Of a DNA stretch of 64,000 nt, positions 1-8,778 are shown one piece after another. The notes under the pieces are model-generated. The model saw nothing but the letters and a program-made list of their open reading frames with translations, was not told the DNA's origin and ran no database searches. The stretch covers positions 1 through 64,000 of the forward strand of contig JAWLBB010000012.1 of NCBI GenBank assembly GCA_041395105.1, in the 5' to 3' direction. The number at the start of each line of letters is the position of its first letter. The first letter of the stretch is position 1. Both the position numbers and the translations under genes were made by a program. Source of the stretch: Opitutaceae bacterium. GTDB lineage: Bacteria; Verrucomicrobiota; Verrucomicrobiia; Opitutales; Opitutaceae.

Positions 1-135
1 TTTTCGTGGAAATCGGTCGAAACCATGCTAACGTGCCCTTCGTCAGTCGTTCTTTGATTTTGGGCAGGGGCTTCGGCCCGGGGCCCATCCGAGTTTGATC
101 GGCCGCTTCTGCGGCGGATCAGAAACAAGCAAACT

Positions 136-402
136 ATGAAACGACTGATAGCAGTGATAAGCATGCTTGTCTTCGCAGTCACGACTGCGCGTTCCGAGTC
201 CGAGTCTTCGGTCCCGTCGAACGGAGAGGGGTCCACCACCGTGGCCTTGCCTGTGTTTCAGGTGACGGCTCCGGAGGATCCCCACCCGCTCGAACTGGTG
301 CTCGAAGTCCCGGTTCCCCGGATCGAGAGCCTGATCGACGAGATCGATTCCCCCGGGAGACTCCTGGTGGCTCAGGATCGTCGGGACAGTACAAAGGCCT
401 AG
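136..402 (+). CDS. Small secreted protein of unknown function
   Basis: This 88-residue protein begins MKRLIAVISMLVFAV, a positively charged start followed by a hydrophobic stretch (residues 3-17) that looks like a Sec signal peptide. Cleavage is likely near residue 19-20. The remaining ~68 residues are acidic and proline-rich, with no cysteine and no motif I recognise. A strong intrinsic terminator lies 26 bases after the stop, so the gene is probably a single transcription unit. A small hairpin-like GC sequence (about 105-122) precedes the start. The opposite strand is also open across this region, but it lacks a signal peptide and a terminator in the right place. The export prediction is an inference; the function is unknown. 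Confidence 0.6.
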   Translation: MKRLIAVISMLVFAVTTARSESESSVPSNGEGSTTVALPVFQVTAPEDPHPLELVLEVPVPRIESLIDEIDSPGRLLVAQDRRDSTKA

Positions 403-427
403 GCAGGCATCCAAGAAAGAAAACCAT

Positions 428-461
428 CGGCCGGGGGGCTTGTCCCCCCGGCCGTTTTATT
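428..461 (+). terminator. Strong intrinsic terminator
   Basis: A perfect 11-bp stem (CGGCCGGGGGG at 428-438 with CCCCCCGGCCG at 444-454) and a five-base loop are followed by TTTTATTT. It ends the small secreted protein gene at 136-402 and separates it from the convergent peroxiredoxin gene. Confidence 0.9.
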
Positions 462-475
462 TCCGGGGCCGACTC

Positions 476-952
476 TCAGAGGTTCTTCAGGACGGCGACC
501 AGCTGGGCCGTGTGGTCACCGGTATCCACTTTCTCGATCACCGCCTTGACCGTGCCGTCGGCGTCGAGGACATAGGCGGCCCGGGCCGGCGCCAGGTACT
601 TCTTTCCATACATCGACTTCTCCACCATGGAGTCGGTGGCCTTGGCGAACTGAAACTCCGGATCCGAAACCAGGGGAAATCGGATGCCCATCTTCTCGGC
701 GTATTTCTTGTGCGAACCGCAGGTATCCCGGCTGATCGCCAGAGTGTGGTAACCGAGCTTCCTGATGGCGGCAGCGCCCTTGGCCAGGCTGGCCATCTGG
801 AGATCGCAGCCACTGGTGTTGTTGCGCATATAGACCGAGACGACGGTCGGTCCGGTGATCAGTTCGCTGAAGCTGACCTCATCCTGTTCGCCTCCCGTGC
901 GGACCACCTTGACCACGAAATCGAGATTCAGCTTCCTTCCCGGCTTGACCAT
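476..952 (-). CDS. Peroxiredoxin, Bcp/AhpC-TSA type
   Basis: A 158-residue thioredoxin-fold peroxidase that should reduce hydroperoxides in the cytoplasm; there is no signal peptide. The peroxidatic site is NNTSGC with Cys49. Downstream SRDTCGSHKKYAEK (75-88) and FPLVSDPE (92-99) match the Bcp pattern (Ser-His-x-Lys-Phe, then LLSD). The conserved active-site Arg is probably Arg124 in APARAAYVLD. Cys78 is the only obvious candidate resolving cysteine. One oddity: the family motif is Pro-x3-Thr-x2-Cys, but the proline position holds Met42. Length is normal for Bcp. It converges on the upstream secreted-protein gene and is probably monocistronic. Confidence 0.85.
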   Translation of the reverse strand: MVKPGRKLNLDFVVKVVRTGGEQDEVSFSELITGPTVVSVYMRNNTSGCDLQMASLAKGAAAIRKLGYHTLAISRDTCGSHKKYAEKMGIRFPLVSDPEFQFAKATDSMVEKSMYGKKYLAPARAAYVLDADGTVKAVIEKVDTGDHTAQLVAVLKNL

Positions 953-1042
953 GAGACGATTGAGAAGCTCCCCTCGACGGTGTCAAGCAGCCTCAGGACT
1001 CTTCCCGATTGAGTTGGAACTTGCTCCGCACAATCCCATCAC

Positions 1043-1134
1043 CTTGGCGCCTCTGCGTCTCTGCGTCTCTGCGCGAAAAAACCACCAGAAGCAATTCGCG
1101 CCCGCTTCGCTCGGGACGTAGAGACGCCGAGCAA
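1043..1134. repeat. CTCTGCGT short repeats with inverted partner
   Basis: Three near-tandem copies of CTCTGCGT lie at about 1051-1074. A partly inverted counterpart (CGTAGAGACGCCGAG) lies at about 1119-1133. The stretch sits between the peroxiredoxin and nucleoside hydrolase genes and contains no supported gene. It looks like a dispersed intergenic repeat; the function is unknown. Confidence 0.4.
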
Positions 1135-1148
1135 TCGGACGACCCGGA

Positions 1149-2066
1149 TTACGGCACTTCCTTGGCCAGCTTTTCAAAGAGATCCCGGAAGATCCGGTCG
1201 CGGCGAATCCCATCGGCCACCCGCATGAGGTGCCGGCTCGGGTCGTGACTCCAGGTCATCCGGTCGCTGAGGATCGGGCTGTGGGCCAAGTGGGTCGGCA
1301 CCCAGGAAGGATCGAGCAGCCAGGCGGTGGCCGCCAGGTCCCAGATCTCCTTCGACCAGGCAAAATGATCGTCCGAATAGGAAAGAAAACGCTCCGCCAG
1401 AAAGGCGCCGATCCGGCCGCAGGGCTGGACGTAGCGTTCGATCTCCGGCGCGGTGGACAGAAGGTGGGACGCCACCCCCTGGCAGGGCACCTGAACGAGG
1501 GGCACTCCGGAATCGAGAAGGATCCTCGAGGCATGGGGATCCTGCTGCAGATTGAATTCCCAGGTATGCGGGTGGTTGTGCGGGTTGCCGCCCAGCCAGA
1601 CGACCACGATCTTTTCGGCAATCCCCGGCTCCATCAGGATGGCCGAGGCCACATTGGTGATCGCCCCGATCGCAGCCACATAGAGGACTTCATCCCCATC
1701 CATCGCCCGTCGGACGAGGTCACGGGCCGCCTCACTTTCCTCCGGCTGGTCGGCGGCCTTCAGAAAGGAGGTCGAGCCCCTCCAGACCAATCCATCGGCC
1801 GAGCGGTCGAGCCGGTCGAGCAGGGTCAGGAGCTCCTGGTAACTTTTCTCCATGCCATCGGCCGGACCCGTTGACCGGTCGTTGTGGAAGGGAGCGGCGT
1901 AGATGGCCTCCAGCCTCAGCCGATCCGGCGAGAAGAGTGTGTGGACGACGCAGAACTGATCGTCGATCTCGTTGTAGGTGTCCGTATCGAGGACCATCCG
2001 GACAGGTCCGTCCGGAGGGGTCAGCCGCTCGAGCCGGAACGAATCGCTCAAGAGTGGGAATCTCAT
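1149..2066 (-). CDS. Nucleoside hydrolase family protein
   Basis: A 305-residue protein of the inosine/uridine-preferring nucleoside hydrolase fold, which cleaves the N-glycosidic bond of nucleosides using a bound calcium. The metal/ribose-binding signature is DTDTYNEIDDQF (27-38), a variant of the usual DxDxGxDD seen in divergent members. GAITNVASAI in the middle and KEIWDLAATAWLLDP near the C-terminus match the later conserved regions. There is no signal peptide. The substrate cannot be fixed from sequence, and the divergent N-terminal motif argues against calling it a standard IUNH. The gene follows the rhamnose mutarotase on the same strand, separated by a 92-bp palindrome. Confidence 0.8.
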   Translation of the reverse strand: MRFPLLSDSFRLERLTPPDGPVRMVLDTDTYNEIDDQFCVVHTLFSPDRLRLEAIYAAPFHNDRSTGPADGMEKSYQELLTLLDRLDRSADGLVWRGSTSFLKAADQPEESEAARDLVRRAMDGDEVLYVAAIGAITNVASAILMEPGIAEKIVVVWLGGNPHNHPHTWEFNLQQDPHASRILLDSGVPLVQVPCQGVASHLLSTAPEIERYVQPCGRIGAFLAERFLSYSDDHFAWSKEIWDLAATAWLLDPSWVPTHLAHSPILSDRMTWSHDPSRHLMRVADGIRRDRIFRDLFEKLAKEVP

Positions 2067-2077
2067 AAGGGTCGAAT

Positions 2078-2169
2078 GGGGTCAGGCCGCTTTTTATATG
2101 CGAATGGGATCATCGGCGGGCACGAGCGGGTCAATCAGACGATTCGTATATAAAAAGCGGCCTGACCCC
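2078..2169. repeat. 92-bp palindromic (REP/MITE-like) element
   Basis: Two 28-base inverted arms (2078-2105 and 2142-2169) match with one mismatch. Each arm starts GGGGTCAGGCCGCTTTTTAT. A 36-base centre separates them. The right arm abuts the mutarotase stop codon, and the left arm ends 12 bases from the nucleoside hydrolase start. Elements beginning GGGGTCAG are a common REP-like class in bacterial genomes. I saw no second copy in the window. Confidence 0.8.
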
Positions 2170-2484
2170 TTAGGGCAGATGAAAGACCTCCTTGAGCTCG
2201 ACGCTGACCGGGCTGTGGTCGGGGTTGGAAGGCATGACATCGCCCATGTGTTTCCACCAGCGTTGACAGACTTCGGTTTGGGCAATCGACGCCCATCGGG
2301 CTTCATCCTCAATTTCAACCGTGGCAAAGAGCTGGCGGGTGTCCGGATGGAGAAAGATCGAATAATTATGCACTCCGTGGGCCTTCAGGACGGCGGCGAG
2401 ATCATCCCAGATCGGGCGATGACGCCGTTCATACTCCTCCTCGGACCCCTGATTGACGGACATGACGAAGGCTTTGCGGATCAT
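2170..2484 (-). CDS. rhaM: L-rhamnose mutarotase
   Basis: A 104-residue ferredoxin-like-fold protein that interconverts alpha and beta anomers of L-rhamnose. It begins MIRKAFVMSV. It carries YERRHRPIWDDL, with the catalytic histidine in the H-x-x-I-W motif, NYSIFL, and the C-terminal WWKHMGDVMP box typical of RhaM (WW..M...M). A slightly earlier ATG at 2505 would add seven residues; I chose 2484 because family members start at MxRxAFxM. Its presence suggests rhamnose use, which fits a uronate/rhamnose polysaccharide theme elsewhere in the window, although no rhamnose kinase or aldolase is visible here. Confidence 0.9.
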   Translation of the reverse strand: MIRKAFVMSVNQGSEEEYERRHRPIWDDLAAVLKAHGVHNYSIFLHPDTRQLFATVEIEDEARWASIAQTEVCQRWWKHMGDVMPSNPDHSPVSVELKEVFHLP

Positions 2485-2764
2485 GGGTGGAAGAAAAGCA
2501 TCCACAGGCCACCCAAGTCGATCCCGGATTGGCCGGCCCGGCGGGAATTTCAGCGGCGGACCGGACCGAGGTAAGGAAGAAGGGATGGAGGATCCAGAAA
2601 GGCCTTCCAGGAAGATCGAGCCGGGATGTCAAAGACCCGTCACCGGTCAATCCACGTAAATATTTTCGTAAATCGGCCGGTATGGCTTGAAAACGGCCTC
2701 ATGGTGGCTACAACTGCAGCTACTGAACCCAAACATCAACCACGGACACTCGGATTCCATACAC

Positions 2765-3313
2765 ATGAAAAACCTGATTCTTTTCTCCCTCGCCACCGCC
2801 GGACTGATTCTTTCGCCCGCCGCCTTTGCGGGCGACGGCTGTTCGTCGGCCAAGGCTTCGGTCAAACAAACCGCCCAGGCGGACGGAGCCTCCTGCAGTG
2901 CCTCGGCCAAGGCAGTCACCGTTGCCCAGGCTGATTCCGGATCCTGCGCGACGAAGGCCGCCGCCCAGGTGGTGGTCGCCGACGGCTCGGCCTGCACCCG
3001 TTCGATGAAGACCACCCAGGTTGCTTCGTCCGACGGCTCGGCCTGCACCTACGAAGCCAAGGCCACGAAGGTTGCGCTTGCTGACGGCGCTTCCTGCACG
3101 GCATCCTCAAAGGCGATTCAGGTAGCCCAGAAGAGTGATTGTGAAACCAGCTGCGACAGCCAGTCCCAGAAGATCGTCCTGGCCCAGGCCGAGCCTGCGG
3201 CTGCGGACGACTGCGGACCCTGCGAGGGCGGGTCGTGCGACAAGGCCAAGGCCGCGCCGGTCACCGCGCAGGTTTCCCAAGCCGCTCCCGTGCAGGTGGC
3301 CTCTCAGGAATAG
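2765..3313 (+). CDS. Secreted Cys-rich repeat protein
   Basis: A 182-residue protein beginning MKNLILFSLATAGLILS, with a clear signal peptide ending near AFA-GDG (residue 20). The mature part consists of about six degenerate repeats of 16-19 residues built on (A/S)DG(S/A)xC followed by an Ala/Lys-rich stretch and a VxVA strand-like segment. The first copies carry one Cys each. The C-terminal part has CETSC and CGPCEGGSC clusters, then a low-complexity tail rich in Ala/Val/Gln. I know of no family that matches. The regular spacing of cysteines suggests disulfide-linked or metal-binding repeats in the periplasm or outside the cell. A strong terminator follows. An upstream in-frame start at 2687 would bury the signal peptide, so it was not used. 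Confidence 0.8.
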   Translation: MKNLILFSLATAGLILSPAAFAGDGCSSAKASVKQTAQADGASCSASAKAVTVAQADSGSCATKAAAQVVVADGSACTRSMKTTQVASSDGSACTYEAKATKVALADGASCTASSKAIQVAQKSDCETSCDSQSQKIVLAQAEPAAADDCGPCEGGSCDKAKAAPVTAQVSQAAPVQVASQE

Positions 3314-3363
3314 TCAAATCCAGTTCAAGGCACAGGCCTCGGCCGGTGCCGAACCACTTCTCA

Positions 3364-3403
3364 TGAAACCGCGCCCTCAGCCGAGGGCGCGGTTTCATCT
3401 TTT
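3364..3403 (+). terminator. Intrinsic terminator after Cys-repeat gene
   Basis: A perfect 15-bp stem (3364-3378 with 3383-3397, TGAAACCGCGCCCTC paired) with a four-base loop is followed by TCTTTT. It lies 50 bases after the Cys-repeat gene and just before hrpA. Confidence 0.9.
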
Positions 3404-3418
3404 CAGCCACTGTCGCCC

Positions 3419-6400
3419 GTGAAGGAAGATCGATCCGATAGGCCACGGTCCTCTTCCCAGCGGCAACGCGACTGGACCGTCCATTACCCCGAAGAACTGC
3501 CGGTCAGCGCCCGCCGGCAGGAGATCATCGCCGCTATACGCAAACATCCGGTTCTGATTGTGGCCGGCGAAACCGGGTCCGGCAAGACCACCCAATTGCC
3601 CAAGATGTGCCTTCAGGCGGGCGGCGGGCGACGGGGGCGGATCGCCTGCACCCAGCCGCGTCGTATCGCGGCCCAATCCGTATCGCGCCGGGTGGCCGAG
3701 GAACTCAAGCTGGAATGGGGTCGCGAGGTCGGTTGCAAGATCCGCTTCACCGATCGGACGGGTCCGGAAACCGTGATCAAGTTTCTGACCGACGGCATGC
3801 TTCTAGCCGAGTTGGGGAGCGACCGCCTGTTGCGCGAGTACGACACCATCATCATCGACGAGGCCCATGAACGAAGCCTGAACATCGACTTCCTGCTCGG
3901 TCATCTCAATCAACTCAGGAAGGTCCGACCGGATCTGAGAATCGTCATCACTTCCGCGACGATCGACACGGAGAAATTCTCCCAGGCCTTCGATCAGGCC
4001 CCGATCATCGAGGTGTCCGGTCGGCTTTACCCCGTCGAGATCATCCACTCCCCAGTCGACCCGACCCTGGAGGAACGCGGCGACTTCACCCACCTCGATG
4101 CGGTGGTTGCGGCAGTCCGGCAGATCGAGTTGAACGGTGAACGGGGCGACATCCTCATCTTTCTCCCGACCGAGCGGGATATCCGCGAAGTGATCGACAT
4201 GCTCGGAAACCGGAATCCTCCGGCCGACCTTCTTCCGCTCTTCGGACGCCTCGGATCGGCCGATCAGCAGCGGGTCTTCGACCCCTCGAATCGGCGGAAA
4301 ATCGTCGTCGCGACCAACGTGGCGGAAACCTCCCTGACCATTCCCGGAATCCGTTTTGTCATCGACAGCGGCGAGGCCCGCATCAGCCGTTTCAGCGCAC
4401 GCAACCGCACCCAGCGCCTTCCGATCGAGCCCATTTCCCAAAGCAGTGCCAACCAGAGGACGGGCCGGTGCGGACGGGTGGCCAACGGGACCTGCATCCG
4501 TCTTTACTCGGAGGCGGACTATCTTGAGCGTCCGCTTTACACGCCCCCGGAAATTCTCCGATCCAATCTCGCCGAGGTCATTCTTCGGATGAAGGCCTTC
4601 CGGCTTGGCGATGTGGAGACCTTTCCCTTCATCGACCCGCCGCCTCCGGCCGCCATTCGGGCCGGCTATCATCTGCTCGAAGAACTGGGCGCGATCGATT
4701 CCGGACGGGAGCTGACCTCGATCGGCCGCGAGCTGGCGCGCCTGCCGGTCGATCCTACGGTCGGCAGGATGATCCTGCAGGCCCGGCGCGAAGGGGTTGT
4801 TGCCGAGGTCCTCGTCATCGCCTCCGCCCTGAGCATCCAGGATCCCCGGGAACGACCCGCCGAAGCCCGCAAGGAAGCGGATGAAGCCCACCGGCGATTC
4901 ACCCATCCCGATTCGGATTTCCTGACCCTCCTGAAGATCTGGGATGCCTACCACGATCAGGCCGACACCCTCTCCCAGGGCCGCCTGCGGAAATTCTGCC
5001 GCGCCCATTTCATCTCCTACCTCAGGATGCGGGAGTGGCGCGACCTGCACCACCAGCTGGCCCGGGCCATCGGCCCGGACCGAAGTGTTCAGTCCCTGAG
5101 GAAGCCGACCCAGCCGGCCGGCCCGCTTGACCCCTCTGATCTTCTCTGGGGCGGGGTCACCTACCGGAAGATCCATCGGTCCCTCCTGACCGGACTGCTC
5201 GGCAACGTCGCCCAGCGCGAAGCCTCCAATGATTTCCGGATGGCCGGCGACCGCCGGGTGCTGATATTCCCGGGTTCAACCCAGCACCTCAAGGCGAGCC
5301 GCAAGCCGCAAGCCGGGCGCAAGCCGATCAAACCCTCGCCGGCGTTCTGGATCATGGCCGCGGAAGTGGTGGAGACAAGTCGGGTCTACGCCCGGACGGT
5401 GGCCCGAATCGACCCGGAGTGGATCGTCGACCTTGGCAGTCATGTCTGCCGGACCTCCCACTCCGAACCCGCCTACGAGGCAGCGGCCGGGCGGGTCGTC
5501 GTCCGGGAGACCATCCGTATCCACGGGTTGGAAATACGCCGGCGCTCGATCAGCTACGGCAAGCTCGACCCCGCCGAAGCCACCCGGATCTTCATCACGG
5601 AGGCCCTGGTCAATGAACAGGCCCATGATGACCGGCACGGCATCCTCGAGCGCAACCGGCCCGTCCGCGAAAAGGCCGAGGTCCTCCAGACCCGGCTGCA
5701 GCGGTGGCGGGGTCTCGATCTCGACGACGCCGTGCGGAGATTCTACGCCGCGGCCATCGGAGGCGAGACTGTCTCATCCTGGATCGAGCTGAACCGGATG
5801 ATCCGCCATCGCGGCGGCGCGGACTTCCTGCAGCTGAGCGAGAGCGACCTCCTCGGACCGGCGATGGATGAAATCGAGACCGGCGCTTTTCCCGACAAGG
5901 TGACCCTCGACAATTCGGCCCTGCCCCTGACCTACGCCTATCGTCCCGGTGAAGAGTCGGACGGGGTCACCCTGAACCTGAATCCCCGGCAGGCCCGCCA
6001 GCTTCAGCCCGGGATTCTCGACTGGCTGATCCCCGGTCACCTCGAGGAGAAGGTCCATTGCCTGCTCCGCGCCCTGCCCAAGGATGTCCGTCGGTCGCTC
6101 ATCCCCATCGCGGAAAAGTCCAGACGGATCGCCCGGGAACTGAAGCCGACCGGGACCGGTCTGATCGAGACTCTGGCCACCCACCTCCGCACGGTTTACG
6201 GGATCGAAACCGTGCCCGGCGACTGGCAGGCGGACGCCATACCCGGACACCTTCGTATCCGTATTTCCGTTACAGATGAGGATGGAAAACCGCTCGCCGC
6301 CCACCGCGATCTCCGGGCGGTCCAGGACAAGCTCGACCGCGAGGAAAAGCGCATCGCCCGGAGTCCGGCGCAACCGGTCCGGGACGCCTGGGGTATTGCC

Positions 6401-7255
6401 GCCGCCCGGTGGGAGCGGACCGACCTCGAGACCTGGGACTTTCCCGATCCCCCCGAATCCCTCGTCGTAACCGAAATGGCAGGGATGCCCATCCATGCCT
6501 GGCCCGGACTTCGGCTCGAGGGCGGCTCGGTGTCCCTGCGGCTGTTCCGGACCCGGGAAGATGCCCGCGCCATGACTCCGGCCGGTTGTGCCCGGCTGGT
6601 CGAGCACGATCTGCGCTATGAGCTCGCCTGGGTTCAACGTGATCTGAAAGACCTCGCCCGGATCGGTCCACTGGCCTCCACTCTGGCCCCCCTGACCGCC
6701 CTCAAGGCCGAGGCCGCCGAGAACATCCGCCGTCACCTCTGCAGCGCCCTGCCCGATCCCTTCACCGGTGAGCGTTATCGGGAGATCGTCGCACGGGCGA
6801 AGGAAGCCTGCAAAGGCCTGGTTCCCCGTTTCGTCGACCAGGTCCAAGCCATTCTGGAAGCGCGCCAGCACGCCCTGACCCGGAAGGCGCGCCACCCGGG
6901 ATACGAGGCGGACGTCGCCCGTCTGGTTCCCGCCGATTTCCTCCTGCAGACCCCGTATTCCCGGCTCCGGCACCTGCCCCGGTATCTCAAGGCCGTCGTT
7001 ATACGGGGGGAAAAGGCCGCCCAGGATCCCGCCCGGGACACCAGCCGGGAGGCGGACATCAGGCGATTACAGGCCCGGTTGGACCTTCTCGGCTCGAAGG
7101 CGGGGGCGTTCCCTTCAATCCAGACGACGCTGGAAGAGGTTCGGTGGATGATGGAGGAACTGCGGGTCTCACAATTCGCCCAGGAACTCGGGACCGATGG
7201 CAAGATCTCGACCCTGCGAATTGAGCGTCGACTGGAAGCCATCGAGACCACGTAG
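3419..7255 (+). CDS. hrpA: ATP-dependent RNA helicase HrpA
   Basis: A 1278-residue DEAH-box helicase, close to the usual ~1300 for HrpA, which in other bacteria acts in mRNA processing and in rescue of stalled or collided ribosomes. Motif I is GETGSGKTT (50-58), motif II DEAH (147-150), motif III SAT, and motif VI QRTGRCGR. The helicase-associated winged-helix region follows, then the long C-terminal domain (DUF3418) specific to HrpA. The start is GTG at 3419, 16 bases after the preceding terminator, with no clear ribosome-binding site; no closer ATG precedes the Walker box. It appears to stand alone. The opposite strand also has long open frames here, as expected for high-GC coding DNA. Confidence 0.95.
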   Translation: MKEDRSDRPRSSSQRQRDWTVHYPEELPVSARRQEIIAAIRKHPVLIVAGETGSGKTTQLPKMCLQAGGGRRGRIACTQPRRIAAQSVSRRVAEELKLEWGREVGCKIRFTDRTGPETVIKFLTDGMLLAELGSDRLLREYDTIIIDEAHERSLNIDFLLGHLNQLRKVRPDLRIVITSATIDTEKFSQAFDQAPIIEVSGRLYPVEIIHSPVDPTLEERGDFTHLDAVVAAVRQIELNGERGDILIFLPTERDIREVIDMLGNRNPPADLLPLFGRLGSADQQRVFDPSNRRKIVVATNVAETSLTIPGIRFVIDSGEARISRFSARNRTQRLPIEPISQSSANQRTGRCGRVANGTCIRLYSEADYLERPLYTPPEILRSNLAEVILRMKAFRLGDVETFPFIDPPPPAAIRAGYHLLEELGAIDSGRELTSIGRELARLPVDPTVGRMILQARREGVVAEVLVIASALSIQDPRERPAEARKEADEAHRRFTHPDSDFLTLLKIWDAYHDQADTLSQGRLRKFCRAHFISYLRMREWRDLHHQLARAIGPDRSVQSLRKPTQPAGPLDPSDLLWGGVTYRKIHRSLLTGLLGNVAQREASNDFRMAGDRRVLIFPGSTQHLKASRKPQAGRKPIKPSPAFWIMAAEVVETSRVYARTVARIDPEWIVDLGSHVCRTSHSEPAYEAAAGRVVVRETIRIHGLEIRRRSISYGKLDPAEATRIFITEALVNEQAHDDRHGILERNRPVREKAEVLQTRLQRWRGLDLDDAVRRFYAAAIGGETVSSWIELNRMIRHRGGADFLQLSESDLLGPAMDEIETGAFPDKVTLDNSALPLTYAYRPGEESDGVTLNLNPRQARQLQPGILDWLIPGHLEEKVHCLLRALPKDVRRSLIPIAEKSRRIARELKPTGTGLIETLATHLRTVYGIETVPGDWQADAIPGHLRIRISVTDEDGKPLAAHRDLRAVQDKLDREEKRIARSPAQPVRDAWGIAAARWERTDLETWDFPDPPESLVVTEMAGMPIHAWPGLRLEGGSVSLRLFRTREDARAMTPAGCARLVEHDLRYELAWVQRDLKDLARIGPLASTLAPLTALKAEAAENIRRHLCSALPDPFTGERYREIVARAKEACKGLVPRFVDQVQAILEARQHALTRKARHPGYEADVARLVPADFLLQTPYSRLRHLPRYLKAVVIRGEKAAQDPARDTSREADIRRLQARLDLLGSKAGAFPSIQTTLEEVRWMMEELRVSQFAQELGTDGKISTLRIERRLEAIETT

Positions 7256-7465
7256 TCGAGTGAGCCATCAAGCCCTGATAAACAAACGCGAAAGGTCGGA
7301 TGCTCCGTGCGGCGGCCCGGGCTTGTCTCGGCGCAGCCATGCGAAGCCGGGCGGACCGCCCTCCAGGAGAATCCATCCGGAGGGTCGTGTTCCCGCGCGA
7401 CCATCGATGCCTGGTGAAACTCTTCCCGTTCATCTGACTCACTGCCCCGTCGGACCCTCGAATTG

Positions 7466-8692
7466 ATGCGCTGCCTGCGACTCCACTTCTTTCTGACCTA
7501 TGGAATCATGGGCAGCATCATGCCCTTCTTTCCCGTTTACCTGCGGGAGGTCCAGTCGCTCTCCTCTGTTCAGATCGGCACGGTGATGGCGGTGGCCAGC
7601 CTGGCGGTCCTGATCACCCCCGTCCTTTTCACGTGGCTGGCCGACCTGAAGGAGAACACCCGCAACCTGGCCTCCGGCATCTTCCTGGTCAGCGCAACCG
7701 CGACGAGCCTGCTCTTTCTCAGTCGGGGATTCGGGTGGACCCTCCTGCTTTACGGCCTGCAGAGCCTGGCCCTGGTTCCCATGCTGCCGCTTCAGGACGG
7801 ACTCTATTTCCGGGTGGCGCGCTCCCGGACGGAATCCGGCCTGGCAACCCCGCCCTTCCACCAGATCCGGGTATGGGGAACGATTGGCTTCATTTCACCC
7901 AGTATCGTCCTGTTCGCCGGCCTTCGGGCGGGAGCAACACTCAATATCACCCTGATCGCAGCCGCCGTCTTCGCCGTGGCGGGTCTGATCAACTCCCGGT
8001 TTCTCCCGGAGTCTGAACGCAGGAGGACGGAAAGCGCTCCCGGTGAAAACGCCTCCCGGCTCCCGACCGTCGCGGCGGCCCGGGTCCTCTTCCGGCCCCC
8101 GGTTGTCTTTTTCTGCGCAGGGATGGCGATACTGCAGTTTGCGGTGGCCGGTTACTACAGCTTCTACCCGATCTACCTGACCGAGGTGGCCGGGATCGAG
8201 AGCGCCTGGCTCGGACTGATCTCCAACATCGGCGTAACGGTCGAGATCTTCTTCATGCTCGGATTCGGCTGGCTCAGCAGTCGGCTGGGAATCCGCCGCA
8301 TCATTGTGTTGGGCGCCATGGCCATCACTGTCCGGATGGCCGCTCTCGCTTTCCTTCCCGGAGCCGGCATCGCCATCGGGGTTCAGCTCTTCCACGGTTG
8401 GATCATCATCGCGACCCTGGTCGCTCCGGTCGTCTACCTCAACCGTCTGGCCGGGGACACCTTTCGCAATTCCATCCAGGGACTTTACGCGATGGTTATT
8501 GCGGGTCTCTTCCGGATTCTGGGAAACCTCTTCTTTGGGCAGGTCGCAGAACGGAGCCTGACGGCGGTCTTCCTCTACGGCGCCATTCTCAGTATCATCG
8601 CGACCGTCCTTTTCACCGTCGCCTTCCGGGAGAAGGGAGACCGTGAAACGAGCGCGAGGGAGCGGGCACCCGCGGATCCCGTGTCAAGGTAA
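7466..8692 (+). CDS. MFS transporter, MFS_1-like / nucleoside-permease-like
   Basis: A 408-residue inner-membrane protein with about 12 hydrophobic segments. The N-terminus, LRLHFFLTYGIMGSIMPFFP, then VYLREVQSLSSVQIG, is typical of the LacY/NupG-related MFS_1_like group (PF12832), which transports sugars or nucleosides in symport with protons. The substrate cannot be read from the sequence. I used the ATG at 7466; a TTG directly before it (7463) is also in frame. It follows hrpA by 210 bases, a stretch with GC-rich hairpin potential but no gene. Confidence 0.8.
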   Translation: MRCLRLHFFLTYGIMGSIMPFFPVYLREVQSLSSVQIGTVMAVASLAVLITPVLFTWLADLKENTRNLASGIFLVSATATSLLFLSRGFGWTLLLYGLQSLALVPMLPLQDGLYFRVARSRTESGLATPPFHQIRVWGTIGFISPSIVLFAGLRAGATLNITLIAAAVFAVAGLINSRFLPESERRRTESAPGENASRLPTVAAARVLFRPPVVFFCAGMAILQFAVAGYYSFYPIYLTEVAGIESAWLGLISNIGVTVEIFFMLGFGWLSSRLGIRRIIVLGAMAITVRMAALAFLPGAGIAIGVQLFHGWIIIATLVAPVVYLNRLAGDTFRNSIQGLYAMVIAGLFRILGNLFFGQVAERSLTAVFLYGAILSIIATVLFTVAFREKGDRETSARERAPADPVSR

Positions 8693-8778
8693 GGACACCC
8701 CGGTCACGTTGGCGAATCCCGCGCAGAGACGAGACCGGTGACTGGTGCGACCCGCTAAAAACAGGTGATGCGACTCCC

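Noticed and set aside
2356..2369. AATAATTAT sequence inside rhaM resembling the operator
   Set aside because: It matches only the central nine bases, lies inside a coding region and lacks the palindromic flanks.
3803..5176. Minus-strand frame of 457 codons opposite hrpA (also 5774-6973)
   Set aside because: hrpA has all helicase motifs in order. These frames are shadows without recognisable domains.
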